Positions 9,368 through 18,176 of a stretch of 64,000 nucleotides of DNA are shown piece after piece; positions within the stretch are counted from its first letter, which is position 1, and every line of letters begins with the position of its first letter. Source of the stretch: Ardenticatena sp. (GTDB lineage: Bacteria; Chloroflexota; Anaerolineae; Ardenticatenales; Ardenticatenaceae); assembly GCA_015487975.1 (NCBI GenBank), contig WFOS01000022.1, forward strand, positions 51,732 through 115,731, given 5' to 3'. The notes beneath the pieces are model-generated. The model worked only from the letters and a program-made list of their open reading frames with translations, did no database searches and was not told the origin of the DNA. The position numbers and the translations under genes were made by a program.

Positions 9368-10360
9368 TCACCGGCTAAAATCAACCGATGACGAATCCCC
9401 TACATTGAGGCGGCGGTACCGCCCTCGCACAGTCGCATCTTTGCCAACCAACGATTGATCCAGCATGGTGGCTTCGATGCGCGCGTTGGCATCGATGATA
9501 CTGTCGCGCACGATGGATTCTTCGATGACACACCCTTCTGCCAACGTGACGTATGGACCCACGATCGAATCGCGAATGACCACATGTTCGCCAATGTAGA
9601 CCGGCGGCACAATGGTACTGTTTTCCAGCACCGCACTGTTGGGTATGGTCAGGTGGTTCCTTTCCAGCAAATAGCGATTGGTGTGCAAAATGGCGTCGGG
9701 CGTGCCGCAATCTTCCCAGACTGAGACCGGCCAGGCTTCCAGTTTTGCGCCCCGCTCGATCATGATTTGCAAGGCATCGGCAAGGAAGTATTCCCCTTTG
9801 GTCATGATATTACGGGCAATCAATTCGTCGATGGCGTCGAACAGCCCGGCGTAATCTTCGATGTAGTAGACACCAATCACCGCCAGGTTGGAAACCGGTT
9901 CGCTAGGCTTTTCAACGAAGCGCGTAATGTAGCCCTCTTCATCGAGCGTCACGACACCAAAGCGGCGTGGATCGTCCACCTCTTTGACGAAAATCACGCC
10001 ATCGGACGAGATGGAACGCAAACCAGCTAGGTCGGCCTCGAAAATGGTGTCCACGAAAATAATCAGCACCGGTTCGTGGACGAATTCGCGCGCCATGGCG
10101 ATAGCGTGTGCCTGTCCTTTGAGTTCTTTCTGTTCGGCGTAATGCGTGCGGAAGTCGTAGTTGGCCTCGACATATTCGCGAATTTGTTCGCCGAGGTAGC
10201 CCACAATGAACGTGATTTCTTCGACGCCAATCTCTTTGAGCATATCCAGGATATGCCCTAACACCGTGTTGCCAGCCACTTGCATCAGCGGCTTGGGCTT
10301 GGTATAGGTGTGCGGGCGTAAACGGCTGCCGAATCCCGCAACTGGAATGATGACGTGCAT
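9368..10360 (-). CDS. Sugar-phosphate nucleotidyltransferase with beta-helix tail
   Basis: It transfers a nucleotide from NTP to a sugar 1-phosphate. The 330-residue frame starts at the ATG after AAAGGAG; the ATG six codons upstream overlaps that SD. The N-terminal domain begins with VIIPVAGFGSRLRPHTYTKPKPLM, the signature of GlmU/RmlA-type enzymes, with the metal-binding Asp in IIFVDTIF and the VEKPSEP motif. From about residue 245 there is a left-handed beta-helix repeat (IPNSAVLENSTIVPPVYIGEHVVIRDSIVG). This is common in thermophile glucose-1-phosphate thymidylyltransferase-like proteins that may be bifunctional. The exact sugar is unknown. Confidence 0.88.
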   Translation of the reverse strand: MHVIIPVAGFGSRLRPHTYTKPKPLMQVAGNTVLGHILDMLKEIGVEEITFIVGYLGEQIREYVEANYDFRTHYAEQKELKGQAHAIAMAREFVHEPVLIIFVDTIFEADLAGLRSISSDGVIFVKEVDDPRRFGVVTLDEEGYITRFVEKPSEPVSNLAVIGVYYIEDYAGLFDAIDELIARNIMTKGEYFLADALQIMIERGAKLEAWPVSVWEDCGTPDAILHTNRYLLERNHLTIPNSAVLENSTIVPPVYIGEHVVIRDSIVGPYVTLAEGCVIEESIVRDSIIDANARIEATMLDQSLVGKDATVRGRYRRLNVGDSSSVDFSR

Positions 10361-10377
10361 GCCTGACTCCTTTGTCA

Positions 10378-11847
10378 TTATGCGTTTGTCTCGGATGGCG
10401 TGCGCGTATGCCAGTCGGTCGCCTGTTCGTAGACGTGTGCGATTTGCAACAGCGTGGTTTCATCCCACGCACGGCCAATCAACTGCAAGCCGACCGGCAA
10501 TCCATCGGCGAACCCACATGGAATGCTGATGCCCGGCAACCCTGCCAGGTTGACAGTCAACGTGAAAATGTCAGCGAGGTACATTTGGATGGGATCGTCG
10601 GTGCGCTCACCAAGTTCGAACGCGGGAACAGGTGACGTGGGACCGACCACCACATCCACTTGCTCGAACGCCTGCTCGAAATCGCGGCGGATGAGGGTGC
10701 GCACCTTTTGCGCCTTCTTGTAGTATTGGTCGTAGTACCCCGCCGAGAGCGCATACGTCCCGAGCATAATGCGGCGCTTTACTTCGGGGCCAAAGCCCTC
10801 ACCCCGCGATTTTGCAAAAAGGTCCCAGATATCACTCGTTTGCGAAGCGCGGTGCCCGTACAGCACACCATCGTAGCGCGCCAGGTTGGATGAGGCTTCG
10901 GCTGGGGCAATCAGGTAGTACACAGGCAAGCCATACTCGCTGTGGGGCAAGGTAATGTCCACAAGGGTAGCGCCCAGCGATTCGTAGGTCGCAAGCGCGG
11001 TCTGGACGGCTTCACGCACGCCAGGGTGAAGCCCGGGGGTGTCGAGCCAATCACGCACAACCCCCAGGCGCTTGCCTTTTACGTCGGCCTGCGCCAATGC
11101 CGCCACATAGTCGGGCACCGGACGCTGCCCAGAGGTCGAGTCGAGCGGGTCGTGCCCAGCGATGACAGAGAGAAGCAACGCCGCGTCGGCGACGGTGCGT
11201 GTCAGCGGGCCGATCTGGTCGAGTGATGAGGCATACGCAATCAGCCCATAGCGGCTCACGCGGCCATAGGTAGGCTTCAGGCCGACGACGCCACACAATG
11301 CGGCAGGTTGGCGCACGCTGCCCCCCGTATCCGTGCCGAGGGCTGCGGGGGCTTCGGCGGCTGCCACCGCGGCCGCGCTTCCCCCACTGGAACCACCGGG
11401 GACGCGGGTTGTATCCCATGGGTTGCGTGTAGCACCGAAGGCTGAATTTTCAGTCGAAGATCCCATGGCAAATTCGTCGGTATTCGTTTTGCCTAGGAAG
11501 AGAGCGCCGGCTTCGCGGAGCCGCTGGACCACAGTGGCATCGAAGGGAGGAACATAGGTTTCGAGCATGCGCGAACCGCACGTGGTACGCACACCTGCAG
11601 TCGAAATCACATCCTTGAGAGCGAGTGGGACGCCCAAAAGGGGGGCGTTTTCGCCCTTGGCGCGGCGTTCATCGGCTTGGCGGGCTTGTTCACGTGCTTC
11701 ATCGGCGGTCACTGTGAGGAATGCGTGGATATGCGGTTCAACTGCTTCGATACGCGCCAGATAGGCCTCGGTGATTTCTTGGGCACTGCTCTCGCCCGTG
11801 TCAAGCAATCGTTTGATGTCAACCAATGTCAAGCGTTCGATATCCAT
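10378..11847 (-). CDS. gatA: Asp-tRNA(Asn)/Glu-tRNA(Gln) amidotransferase subunit A
   Basis: GatA is the amidase subunit that releases ammonia from glutamine for tRNA-dependent Gln/Asn formation. The 489-residue protein carries the amidase signature with the catalytic triad: Lys in GVPLALKDV, the cis-Ser in [13 protein letters not shown], and the nucleophile Ser in [13 protein letters not shown]. It is 40 bases downstream of gatC and ends 17 bases before the nucleotidyltransferase start, so the three are one transcript. Confidence 0.97.
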   Translation of the reverse strand: MDIERLTLVDIKRLLDTGESSAQEITEAYLARIEAVEPHIHAFLTVTADEAREQARQADERRAKGENAPLLGVPLALKDVISTAGVRTTCGSRMLETYVPPFDATVVQRLREAGALFLGKTNTDEFAMGSSTENSAFGATRNPWDTTRVPGGSSGGSAAAVAAAEAPAALGTDTGGSVRQPAALCGVVGLKPTYGRVSRYGLIAYASSLDQIGPLTRTVADAALLLSVIAGHDPLDSTSGQRPVPDYVAALAQADVKGKRLGVVRDWLDTPGLHPGVREAVQTALATYESLGATLVDITLPHSEYGLPVYYLIAPAEASSNLARYDGVLYGHRASQTSDIWDLFAKSRGEGFGPEVKRRIMLGTYALSAGYYDQYYKKAQKVRTLIRRDFEQAFEQVDVVVGPTSPVPAFELGERTDDPIQMYLADIFTLTVNLAGLPGISIPCGFADGLPVGLQLIGRAWDETTLLQIAHVYEQATDWHTRTPSETNA

Positions 11848-11887
11848 CGTTCAGCAACCTTCTTGAATTGGATTTTGGGAGGGAAAG

Positions 11888-12184
11888 TCAGGCGTGTTCT
11901 TCCAGCACCGTTGGCACGATGACGAAACCATCCTGCGCCTGGGGTGCATTCGCCAGCGCGGCATCGCGTGGCAAAGAGGGGTGGACAACATCGTCGCGCA
12001 TCACGCCCTGAACGTCCACAGCGTGGGCAGTGGGTGGAATAGCGTCTGTATCCAGTTCTTGCAGGCGCTCGGCATAGGAGAGAATGGCTGACAATTGCGA
12101 GCGGAACATTTCTTTTTCGTCTTCTGTGAGTGCCAGACGTGCCAACTGTGCAATGTGTTCAACTTCCTCACGTGTCAAAGCCAT
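11888..12184 (-). CDS. gatC: Asp-tRNA(Asn)/Glu-tRNA(Gln) amidotransferase subunit C
   Basis: GatC stabilises the GatA-GatB complex. The 98-residue protein begins MALTREEVEHIAQLARLALTEDE, the classic GatC start, and contains the Asp-rich MRDDVVHPSLPRDAALANAPQAQDGFVIVP tail. The ORF track extends it 34 residues too far. A promoter with a perfect TATAAT lies inside that extension, which confirms the shorter form. It is the first gene of the gatC-gatA operon. Confidence 0.95.
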   Translation of the reverse strand: MALTREEVEHIAQLARLALTEDEKEMFRSQLSAILSYAERLQELDTDAIPPTAHAVDVQGVMRDDVVHPSLPRDAALANAPQAQDGFVIVPTVLEEHA

Positions 12185-12221
12185 AAAGCACACCCCATTC
12201 ATTCGTTCTCGAAGTGGCGCT

Positions 12222-12250
12222 ATTATACTCGCGAACGATGAGATGGCGAA
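12222..12250 (-). promoter_or_regulatory. Promoter of gatC-gatA
   Basis: On the minus strand TTCGCC is 17 bases from a perfect TATAAT, 38 bases upstream of the gatC ATG. It matches the tdh promoter in both -35 and spacing. Confidence 0.7.
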
Positions 12251-12366
12251 TGCCATTTGGCACCCAGGCAGAGGTTTCATGTGCAAATAAACATTGTTTC
12301 AAGGCATGTGCAATCGAAAAACAATCAACGAAAGTTTATTCATCTTGTCAACTTCTTGCTGCGAAT

Positions 12367-12394
12367 TTGACAGAAAGTGCTTTTTTCTTATAAT
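12367..12394 (+). promoter_or_regulatory. Consensus promoter upstream of a short leader ORF
   Basis: A perfect TTGACA and a perfect TATAAT are separated by 16 bases. This is the best promoter match I found in the window. It precedes a 17-residue ORF and a terminator by about 30 and 70 bases. Confidence 0.8.
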
Positions 12395-12423
12395 GTAGGG
12401 CGTTCGAGGAAAGGATAGTAGGC

Positions 12424-12477
12424 ATGACACGATCGAGTGAATCAAGCAACCAGCGCCGTGAATACGAAAGGGCGTGA
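12424..12477 (+). CDS. 17-residue leader peptide or small protein
   Basis: This ORF encodes MTRSSESSNQRREYERA and has a purine-rich GAGGAAAGG upstream. Its TGA stop lies within the 5' arm of the following terminator stem. A ribosome finishing this ORF would cover the stem, the geometry of translation-linked attenuation. The peptide has no run of one amino acid that would name a regulating metabolite, but it is rich in Ser, Arg and Glu. It is shorter than the ORF track allows. It may be a genuine leader, or incidental within a small RNA. Confidence 0.4.
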   Translation: MTRSSESSNQRREYERA

Positions 12478-12505
12478 GCACGATGGGCTCTCACGCCCTT
12501 TTTTC
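12467..12505 (+). terminator. Strong intrinsic terminator or attenuator
   Basis: A perfect 12-bp stem (AAAGGGCGTGAG / CTCACGCCCTTT) with an 11-base loop is followed by TTTC-rich sequence. It ends 44 bases before the Cys-motif gene, so transcription from the consensus promoter must read through it to express that gene. Confidence 0.85.
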
Positions 12506-12548
12506 TTTGGTCAAAGCCCGTCAGAACAAAGAAAGGATGCGGCAGCCT

Positions 12549-12914
12549 ATGTTTGGATCGAAAACCCCCTTCCTGTTTCCGCATGAAAGCGTTCCGCACC
12601 TTCGTGATTGCCGTTCCGACAAAGCGTGGGTTGACCTTGTGGACCACATTGCCGCCCTTCCCGAAACACACGAAGAGAGCCTGGCATTTCAATTGATGGT
12701 TATTCATATGGCGGGATGTTTGCGCTGTACGAACTATAAAGCGAATCTCGGATGCACTGTCTGTTCACAACGCGCTGTCCGCAACACCAAAGCCCCTATG
12801 AGTACGATTATGCGCTGGTTCAAACGTGCACAAAACGAGGTGCGTCAGTTTCTTGAAACACTTTCCGAAGAGGCCAAAGCCACCGTGAGCGGTGATGACC
12901 GCCGCGCGGCCTGA
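12549..12914 (+). CDS. Unknown protein with paired CxxC-type motif
   Basis: A 121-residue soluble protein of unknown family. I start at the ATG 11 bases after GAAAGGA; the ORF-track start at 474 lies within the terminator. The middle contains MAGCLRCTNYKANLGCTVCSQRAVR, with two CxxC pairs that could bind zinc or an iron-sulfur cluster. The C-terminal half is charged and helical (RWFKRAQNEVRQFLETLSEEAKA). It is flanked by a terminator on both sides and is divergent from gatC, so it is an independent unit likely controlled at the upstream attenuator-like element. Confidence 0.75.
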   Translation: MFGSKTPFLFPHESVPHLRDCRSDKAWVDLVDHIAALPETHEESLAFQLMVIHMAGCLRCTNYKANLGCTVCSQRAVRNTKAPMSTIMRWFKRAQNEVRQFLETLSEEAKATVSGDDRRAA

Positions 12915-12937
12915 CGCATTTGGAATGCGCATGTCTG

Positions 12938-12964
12938 CCCCCGTCTCTCGCAGACGGGGGTTTT
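12938..12964 (+). terminator. Rho-independent terminator
   Basis: A 9-bp stem CCCCCGTCT / AGACGGGGG with a 5-base loop and TTTT tail follows the Cys-motif gene. It also sits just beyond the end of the convergent RiPP-locus operon. Confidence 0.85.
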
Positions 12965-12980
12965 GCTTTCTGGGGACTTG

Positions 12981-13667
12981 CTATTCAGGGCGCATCAAGC
13001 CTTCGCGCCAGGCATAGACAGCCGCTTGGGTACGATCAGAGAGGTTGAGCTTGGCGAGGATATGGCTGACATGCGCTTTCACAGTGCGTGTACTGATGAT
13101 CAGACGTTCGGCAATTTCTTGATTGGTCAGCCCTTCTGCGACCAACCGCAGCACTTCGATTTCTCGTTCGGTCAATGCTGCAAAAGCAGGCGGAACGGCA
13201 GCAGAGGAGGATGGCGGCGACATATGGATCGATTCTTGCCGAAACTCTTGCATGAGTCGCATCGCGATATGTGGATGTAATACGGGCTGCCCTTGTGCAA
13301 CACGCCGAATGGCGTCGGCAAGGTCATCAGGCGCAATGGTTTTCAGGAGATAGGCCAGCGCCCCCGCCTGAACAGCAGGAAAAATCTTCTCGTCTTCTGC
13401 ATACGATGTCAACACGACGATTTGGGTGCGGGGGCTATGCTGTTTGATATGCCGTATGGCAGTAATTCCATCCATTTCAGGCATCACCAAGTCAAGCACG
13501 ACCACATCTGGCGGCGTCTGTTCGACAAAGTGTACGGCTTCCTTGCCAGAAGCCGCTTCGCCGACGACGTGAATGTCATTTTGAGTTTCCAAAAACGCAC
13601 GCACCCCCTGCCGAACGACGGCATGATCGTCTACGATGAGAACCGTAATGGGAGAGAGGTCCGTCAT
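12981..13667 (-). CDS. NarL/LuxR-family response regulator
   Basis: A 228-residue regulator. The receiver domain (residues 5-125) has the acidic pair VDDH, the phosphorylated Asp59 in VVLDLVMPEMDG, the Thr/Ser switch in VLTSYAED and Lys in YLLKTIAPDD. The C-terminal LuxR helix-turn-helix is LTEREIEVLRLVAEGLTNQEIAERLIISTRTVKAHVSHI. Its ATG overlaps the stop of the kinase gene (ATGA), so the two are translationally coupled. It is the last gene of the peptide-locus operon. I infer it controls either the operon itself or an envelope response. Confidence 0.93.
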   Translation of the reverse strand: MTDLSPITVLIVDDHAVVRQGVRAFLETQNDIHVVGEAASGKEAVHFVEQTPPDVVVLDLVMPEMDGITAIRHIKQHSPRTQIVVLTSYAEDEKIFPAVQAGALAYLLKTIAPDDLADAIRRVAQGQPVLHPHIAMRLMQEFRQESIHMSPPSSSAAVPPAFAALTEREIEVLRLVAEGLTNQEIAERLIISTRTVKAHVSHILAKLNLSDRTQAAVYAWREGLMRPE

Positions 13668-15214
13668 GTTGCTTCCCTCGCTGATTGTGCATATGGGACA
13701 TAGGCCATGATATGGGTCCCGTGTCCGGGGTTGCTTCGAATCGTCAATCGTCCTCCTAATGCCCGCACGCGCTCGTGCATACTGACAAGGCCAACGCCCG
13801 CTGTTGCCTCGTGTACATCGAACCCAACCCCGTCGTCTTCGATCGAGAGGAGCACGCCATCAGGGGTCGATGCAAGGTGCACCTTCACAGAATGCGCCTG
13901 GCTATGGCGTTCGACGTTGTTGAGGGCTTCTTGGAGCAGGCGAAACAAGGCGATCTGATGGGGCAGCGGAAGAGGTGGAACCTCATCGACGTCAACATCG
14001 GTTGTGCAGCCAGTATGTTCTGCCCATTGGGCCACATAGATTTGCACAGCCTTGGGCAAGGGGTGATCACGTAATGGCAATGGGCGCAATTCGTGAATCA
14101 ACGCTGTCAATTCTTCCTGGGCATGGCGCAAGAGCCGTTGGGCTTCATGTAACGCGCCTCGTGCACGCACAGGCTCGGTCTCCAAGAGCGCCTGTACCAC
14201 GCCTAATTGCATGCTTGCGGAAAAGAGATGTTGCTTGACGGCATCATGCAATTCACGCGCCAAGCGATGACGCTCTTCGAGCATCGCCACCATCTCGCGC
14301 GTGTGAACGAGATGTTGCAACTGAGCAGCCATCTCGTTCAAGCGCCGCGCCAGTGCCCCCAGCTCATCCTGGGTATCGTCTTGCACCATGATCGTAAAAC
14401 GCCCAGCTTCCCACTCACGGGTTGCGCGTTCCAGTTTTTCCAACCGCTGCGACAATGTACGCGCTGTCCAATAGCCAAACACGGTTCCCAAAAGTGCCGT
14501 CAGGATGATGATGAGCGCGATGGCACGCATAAATGGAGCAACGAAAAGACGGATACGCTCCAAGATGTGTTGCGGCCAGGCGAGGATGATCACCAATGCG
14601 CCTACCGGGGATCTGCTCGATTCGGATACGACAGGGTAGATCAACGCGATTCCGTCACCGAGCGAGATGGTTTGTGCATCGGCCGTTGGGCTTGTGAGCA
14701 GAAGATCGAGTCTGGCCAAGACGTCATACGAAAAGCAGGCAGCATTCAGAGAAGCGCACGCTTGTGCAGGCTCGAATGCGACGATGTTCCCTTGCTGGTC
14801 GACGAATGCCGCCTCTGCGATGAAAGCGGGGGTCAGATCGACCCGCCACGCTGGTTCGGCAGCGTCGGCAGAGCGAATCGTATTTTGGAACACAAGTGAC
14901 TGCAACCATGTATCCAGTGTTTCCGCATCCGTTGGTTCCGAGGCAAGCGCGGGCGCCAACGATGGGATCGTCTCGCGTATGAACACGTCGAGTAGATTCG
15001 CCACGCGATCGGGTGTGATGGTGAGTGCCAAAAAGAGAACAAGGAGACTCCCCGCCAAGACGATTGCGCTGAGCGTAACGAGCGTATACGACCAAGCGAG
15101 TTTCCAGCGCAGGTGCTGTCGTGGTATCAACGTGCGTATGCGCATTCGTATGCGAGTGCGTCTTTGTCGCGGGCTATGCGCTTTATGTTTTGCATCTGGT
15201 TGCTCGACATTCAT
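13664..15214 (-). CDS. NarX/DegS-type sensor histidine kinase
   Basis: A 516-residue membrane kinase. A transmembrane segment at about 43-66 and another at about 228-249 enclose an extracytoplasmic domain of roughly 160 residues with two cysteines that could form a disulfide. HAMP follows (SQRLEKLERATREW). The HisKA_3 dimerisation motif is ERHRLARELHDAVKQHLF with His323, then an HATPase domain (EALNNVERHS, DDGVGF, GVGLVSMHERV). I use the ATG at codon 3 of the track ORF, which itself starts with TTG; neither has a clear SD. The gene is 21 bases after the ABC permease. The extracytoplasmic sensor could detect the exported peptide. Confidence 0.92.
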   Translation of the reverse strand: MNVEQPDAKHKAHSPRQRRTRIRMRIRTLIPRQHLRWKLAWSYTLVTLSAIVLAGSLLVLFLALTITPDRVANLLDVFIRETIPSLAPALASEPTDAETLDTWLQSLVFQNTIRSADAAEPAWRVDLTPAFIAEAAFVDQQGNIVAFEPAQACASLNAACFSYDVLARLDLLLTSPTADAQTISLGDGIALIYPVVSESSRSPVGALVIILAWPQHILERIRLFVAPFMRAIALIIILTALLGTVFGYWTARTLSQRLEKLERATREWEAGRFTIMVQDDTQDELGALARRLNEMAAQLQHLVHTREMVAMLEERHRLARELHDAVKQHLFSASMQLGVVQALLETEPVRARGALHEAQRLLRHAQEELTALIHELRPLPLRDHPLPKAVQIYVAQWAEHTGCTTDVDVDEVPPLPLPHQIALFRLLQEALNNVERHSQAHSVKVHLASTPDGVLLSIEDDGVGFDVHEATAGVGLVSMHERVRALGGRLTIRSNPGHGTHIMAYVPYAQSAREAT

Positions 15215-15235
15215 CGCCAATGAGCAAAGCTGTTT

Positions 15236-16006
15236 TCAATGAATAAGGATATCTTGTCGAGTGAACAAGCGAAGATGAACGAACAAGAGGCTCAAGAACA
15301 ATGCGCCCCATACGCCCACAGCTACGCTTCCTTCACGCAGCAATGTTGTATCGTACACTGCTGCTTCGAGCAAATGTTGTTGCAGGGCAAACAAGAGACG
15401 CAGAGGGGCTATCGGGAGTCGATCACCAAAGGCAGCAATCACATAAAACGGCAATAGAGCCCCCAGAATGGCCAAAAGAAGGTTTTTGGTGCGCAAAAAG
15501 AGCAACTGGCCGACAACGACGAAAAGATAGAGCAGGAAGCCAGTCCAGAGATACGCGGCTATGAAACGCACGAGCATGGCAAACACGGAAAGCTGACGAT
15601 CTTCGATGAGCTCTGGTGTAAAGCCAAACAAAATGGCCGCTACCAAGAGCGTCCCCAGGAGGTACGGGAGCATCAAGAAGACAAGTGTGATCCCGGCTGC
15701 GCCAACTTTGGTCAGCAAAAATCGTTGGCGAGCAATATGCTCGATGAAGGGGCGACGAATGGTTTGCCATTGGAATTCGGCTGCCAGCAGATAGACCCCC
15801 GTTGCCACTGCCAGGAAGGGCAAGAACAACACGCTATACAAGTTGAGACTGCGAAGGGTAAACACGGAGCCGGTGGTGCGTATCAATCCAACTTGTGTTG
15901 CGGCATATGCCACAAAGGCTTGAATCAAAATCAGGCATAATGGGGCCAGGCAGATCCCTATGAAACGGCGATTCCGAACGAAAATACGCCATTCAACGCG
16001 CAACAT
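15236..16006 (-). CDS. ABC-2-type permease of the peptide locus
   Basis: A 256-residue integral membrane protein with about six hydrophobic segments (for example ICLAPLCLILIQAFVAYAAT, VLFLPFLAVATGVYLLAAE and LVFLMLPYLLGTLLVAAILF). It is the size of an ABC-2-type permease subunit. Its start overlaps the ATPase gene by 14 bases and has GGAGG inside that gene, so subunits are made together. With the ATPase it would export the modified peptide or remove it from the membrane as immunity. Low sequence conservation makes the family call mainly contextual. Confidence 0.82.
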   Translation of the reverse strand: MLRVEWRIFVRNRRFIGICLAPLCLILIQAFVAYAATQVGLIRTTGSVFTLRSLNLYSVLFLPFLAVATGVYLLAAEFQWQTIRRPFIEHIARQRFLLTKVGAAGITLVFLMLPYLLGTLLVAAILFGFTPELIEDRQLSVFAMLVRFIAAYLWTGFLLYLFVVVGQLLFLRTKNLLLAILGALLPFYVIAAFGDRLPIAPLRLLFALQQHLLEAAVYDTTLLREGSVAVGVWGALFLSLLFVHLRLFTRQDILIH

Positions 16007-16964
16007 GGCTTTCCTCCATGCGAAGATGTGTCGCCGAATTCGATTTGGGTTCTTCGATGGTTTCTCGGATCCCCAAAATGTGGAAAAACGTTTCTTCCAG
16101 ATGAGTGCGTTCCGATTCTACGCCGATCACACGAACACCATGTTGTACCAGGGAACAGATGATCTCGCCTATCGTCTGGGATGTTGGCACATGGATACGA
16201 AGCGTATCGCCTTGTGCCACTGCGCGAAGCCCACACAGGCGCAACACTGATGCAGCCCGTTTTGCATCGTCTACACGCACATCATGTACGCCCGATGGCG
16301 CCATCAGGACCGACAGCTTTTCTTCGCACAACATACGACCATGGCTGATGATGCCGATGCGATCGGCGATTTGTTCGACCTCGGACAGAATATGGCTGGA
16401 AAGCAAGATGCTCATTCCCTCAGCCCGGAGTGCTCGAATGAGCCTCCGCATATCGCGTACGCCATTGGGGTCGAGCCCGCTGGTTGGTTCGTCGAGAATG
16501 AGCAAACGAGGGCGAAACAGAAGCGCTTGCGCAATGCCCAATCGCTTTTTCATCCCCGTCGAGAAACCACCAACTGGACGATGGGCCGCGTCTGCCAATC
16601 CAACGCGCTCCAAATGTGGCCACACGTCCGCCTGTGTCAGTGGCTGGCCGCGGCGATGGGCTGTGCACAATACATTCTCGATTGCCGAAAGATGGGGATA
16701 AAAAGCAGGCGTATCGACAAACCCTTCTATGCCCTGCAAGCGTTCGGGGTGCCCCGGCGCTACGTCATGCCCATGCCAACGGATTGTCCCCGAATCGGGA
16801 ATCAACAAGCCGAACAGCATTGAAAGCAGGGTCGTTTTTCCAGCGCCATTGGGGCCCAACAGCCCGTAAACTTCGCCTTCGTAGACGCGCATATCGAGGC
16901 CATCGAGGGCGCGTACAGAACCATATTGCTTGACCAAATGTTGCACTTCGAGGAGAGGGGGCAT
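15993..16964 (-). CDS. ABC transporter ATPase of the peptide locus
   Basis: A 323-residue ATPase of the drug/lantibiotic exporter type. Walker A is LLGPNGAGKTT, the signature is VGGFSTGMKKR, Walker B is LLILDEPTSGLDP, and the switch His is in LSSHILSEVEQ. A C-terminal 90-residue extension is typical of CcmA/BcrA-type ATPases. The start follows TAAGGAG and lies 12 bases after the protease gene. YydI-like and BcrA-like ATPases have the same role in peptide antibiotic loci. Confidence 0.93.
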   Translation of the reverse strand: MPPLLEVQHLVKQYGSVRALDGLDMRVYEGEVYGLLGPNGAGKTTLLSMLFGLLIPDSGTIRWHGHDVAPGHPERLQGIEGFVDTPAFYPHLSAIENVLCTAHRRGQPLTQADVWPHLERVGLADAAHRPVGGFSTGMKKRLGIAQALLFRPRLLILDEPTSGLDPNGVRDMRRLIRALRAEGMSILLSSHILSEVEQIADRIGIISHGRMLCEEKLSVLMAPSGVHDVRVDDAKRAASVLRLCGLRAVAQGDTLRIHVPTSQTIGEIICSLVQHGVRVIGVESERTHLEETFFHILGIRETIEEPKSNSATHLRMEESHVAR

Positions 16965-16976
16965 GGGTATCGCTCC

Positions 16977-18176
16977 TTAGTGGTGGGGTTGTACATTCCG
17001 AATGCCTAGAAGATTCAAGATCCGATAGCCAATGAAACCGGCAAGAAGAACATCGATAAGCCACAGAATGAGCAAGGACGGCATATCGGGCGCCAACCAT
17101 CGATACAGAGACCGATGAATGGCGTACACGACGGCGGTCGTCAGGAGAGCGATGAAAACAAAATCTATCGAGACGACGATCATTTGATCGAAAGATGGCT
17201 TTCTTCGTTTGGTTCGCCACCAATAGCGGAACGAAGCCCAAGCGTGACTCCGAACGTCGATGTCCTTGAAAAGACCTTGGGAAATGATTTGATATCCATC
17301 CGTCGGTAAAAATGGTGAGAGGTTGAACAAGAAAAGCAGATAGTTGATCGTCGAGAACGAGAGGAAAAAGGCTTTCCATGTTCCTCCGAAATCGGCATAC
17401 CATGCTACCAACCAGGCCATATTGCCGAGCAACAAGTTCATCAGCGGCCCGGCTGCCAAGGTGAACAATCGTCTGCGCAAGGGTAACGTATATAACCCAG
17501 GCAATTGAATACTCAGAAACGGCATGACCAGCAAATACAGGCGCAACGTCAAGCGCCTTGGAAAAACACCATCCCGAGACGATACCCATGCGTGGGCCAA
17601 TTCATGCAAGGGAATGGCGAACAACCAGATACTCAGATATGAAAGCACGAGCGAATGCGCGTTCATGGAATGTCGTGCAGACAACCCAGCTTGGAGCATG
17701 GACTTGGCTTGCGCAACATTCGACAGGACGAGGAACACCACCATACCAAGCGATGCGATAACTGAGATGCCAAAAGTGTATTCGAAAATCCGCGCCCACC
17801 GTTGGAGAAACCTTCCTAATGGCGTAAGCGGAAGAGAAACGAGCGTCCAAGAGAGCATCCGAAAGTGCGAATAAAAAGCGCGCGTTTCCTCTTTGCCATC
17901 CTCTTTGGTGAGCCCAGCCTGACACAGCAATTCGACAAATTGCTCCACGTTGGTTTGGATATCATTTTCTCGCAATCTCGCTTCGATTTCTTGGATAGGC
18001 ACACCTTCACGAAGAAGATCCAGAATCCGACTGACAACGGGATAACGCACTTCATCCACAACCAAATACCGGTCGACTTCGATGCTCCCCACCAGATAAT
18101 ACGTGGTGCCGTTTTTGGTAAACAGCGGCCATGATTGCAAATCTGGTCGAAGCTCGAAACTGCGAACCATCGACAT
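16977..18176 (-). CDS. M50-type membrane zinc protease with N-terminal PqqD-like domain
   Basis: This 399-residue protein is a candidate leader peptidase. Residues 1-90 resemble PqqD/RiPP recognition elements: VDRYLVVDEVRYPVVSRILDLLREG, then an EIEARL helix and FVELLCQAGL. The membrane part has the zinc motif HELAH at 191-195 within IPLHELAHAW. A second motif, LSPFLPTDGYQ, supplies the distal Asp-Gly of S2P-type proteases. At least six hydrophobic segments are visible. The start ATG overlaps the TGA of the radical SAM gene (TGATG), after GGAGGG; the track's GTG start two codons earlier overlaps that SD. Bacillus YydH is a comparable M50 protein in an epipeptide locus, but I infer the PqqD-like domain from pattern only. 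Confidence 0.82.
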   Translation of the reverse strand: MSMVRSFELRPDLQSWPLFTKNGTTYYLVGSIEVDRYLVVDEVRYPVVSRILDLLREGVPIQEIEARLRENDIQTNVEQFVELLCQAGLTKEDGKEETRAFYSHFRMLSWTLVSLPLTPLGRFLQRWARIFEYTFGISVIASLGMVVFLVLSNVAQAKSMLQAGLSARHSMNAHSLVLSYLSIWLFAIPLHELAHAWVSSRDGVFPRRLTLRLYLLVMPFLSIQLPGLYTLPLRRRLFTLAAGPLMNLLLGNMAWLVAWYADFGGTWKAFFLSFSTINYLLFLFNLSPFLPTDGYQIISQGLFKDIDVRSHAWASFRYWWRTKRRKPSFDQMIVVSIDFVFIALLTTAVVYAIHRSLYRWLAPDMPSLLILWLIDVLLAGFIGYRILNLLGIRNVQPHH

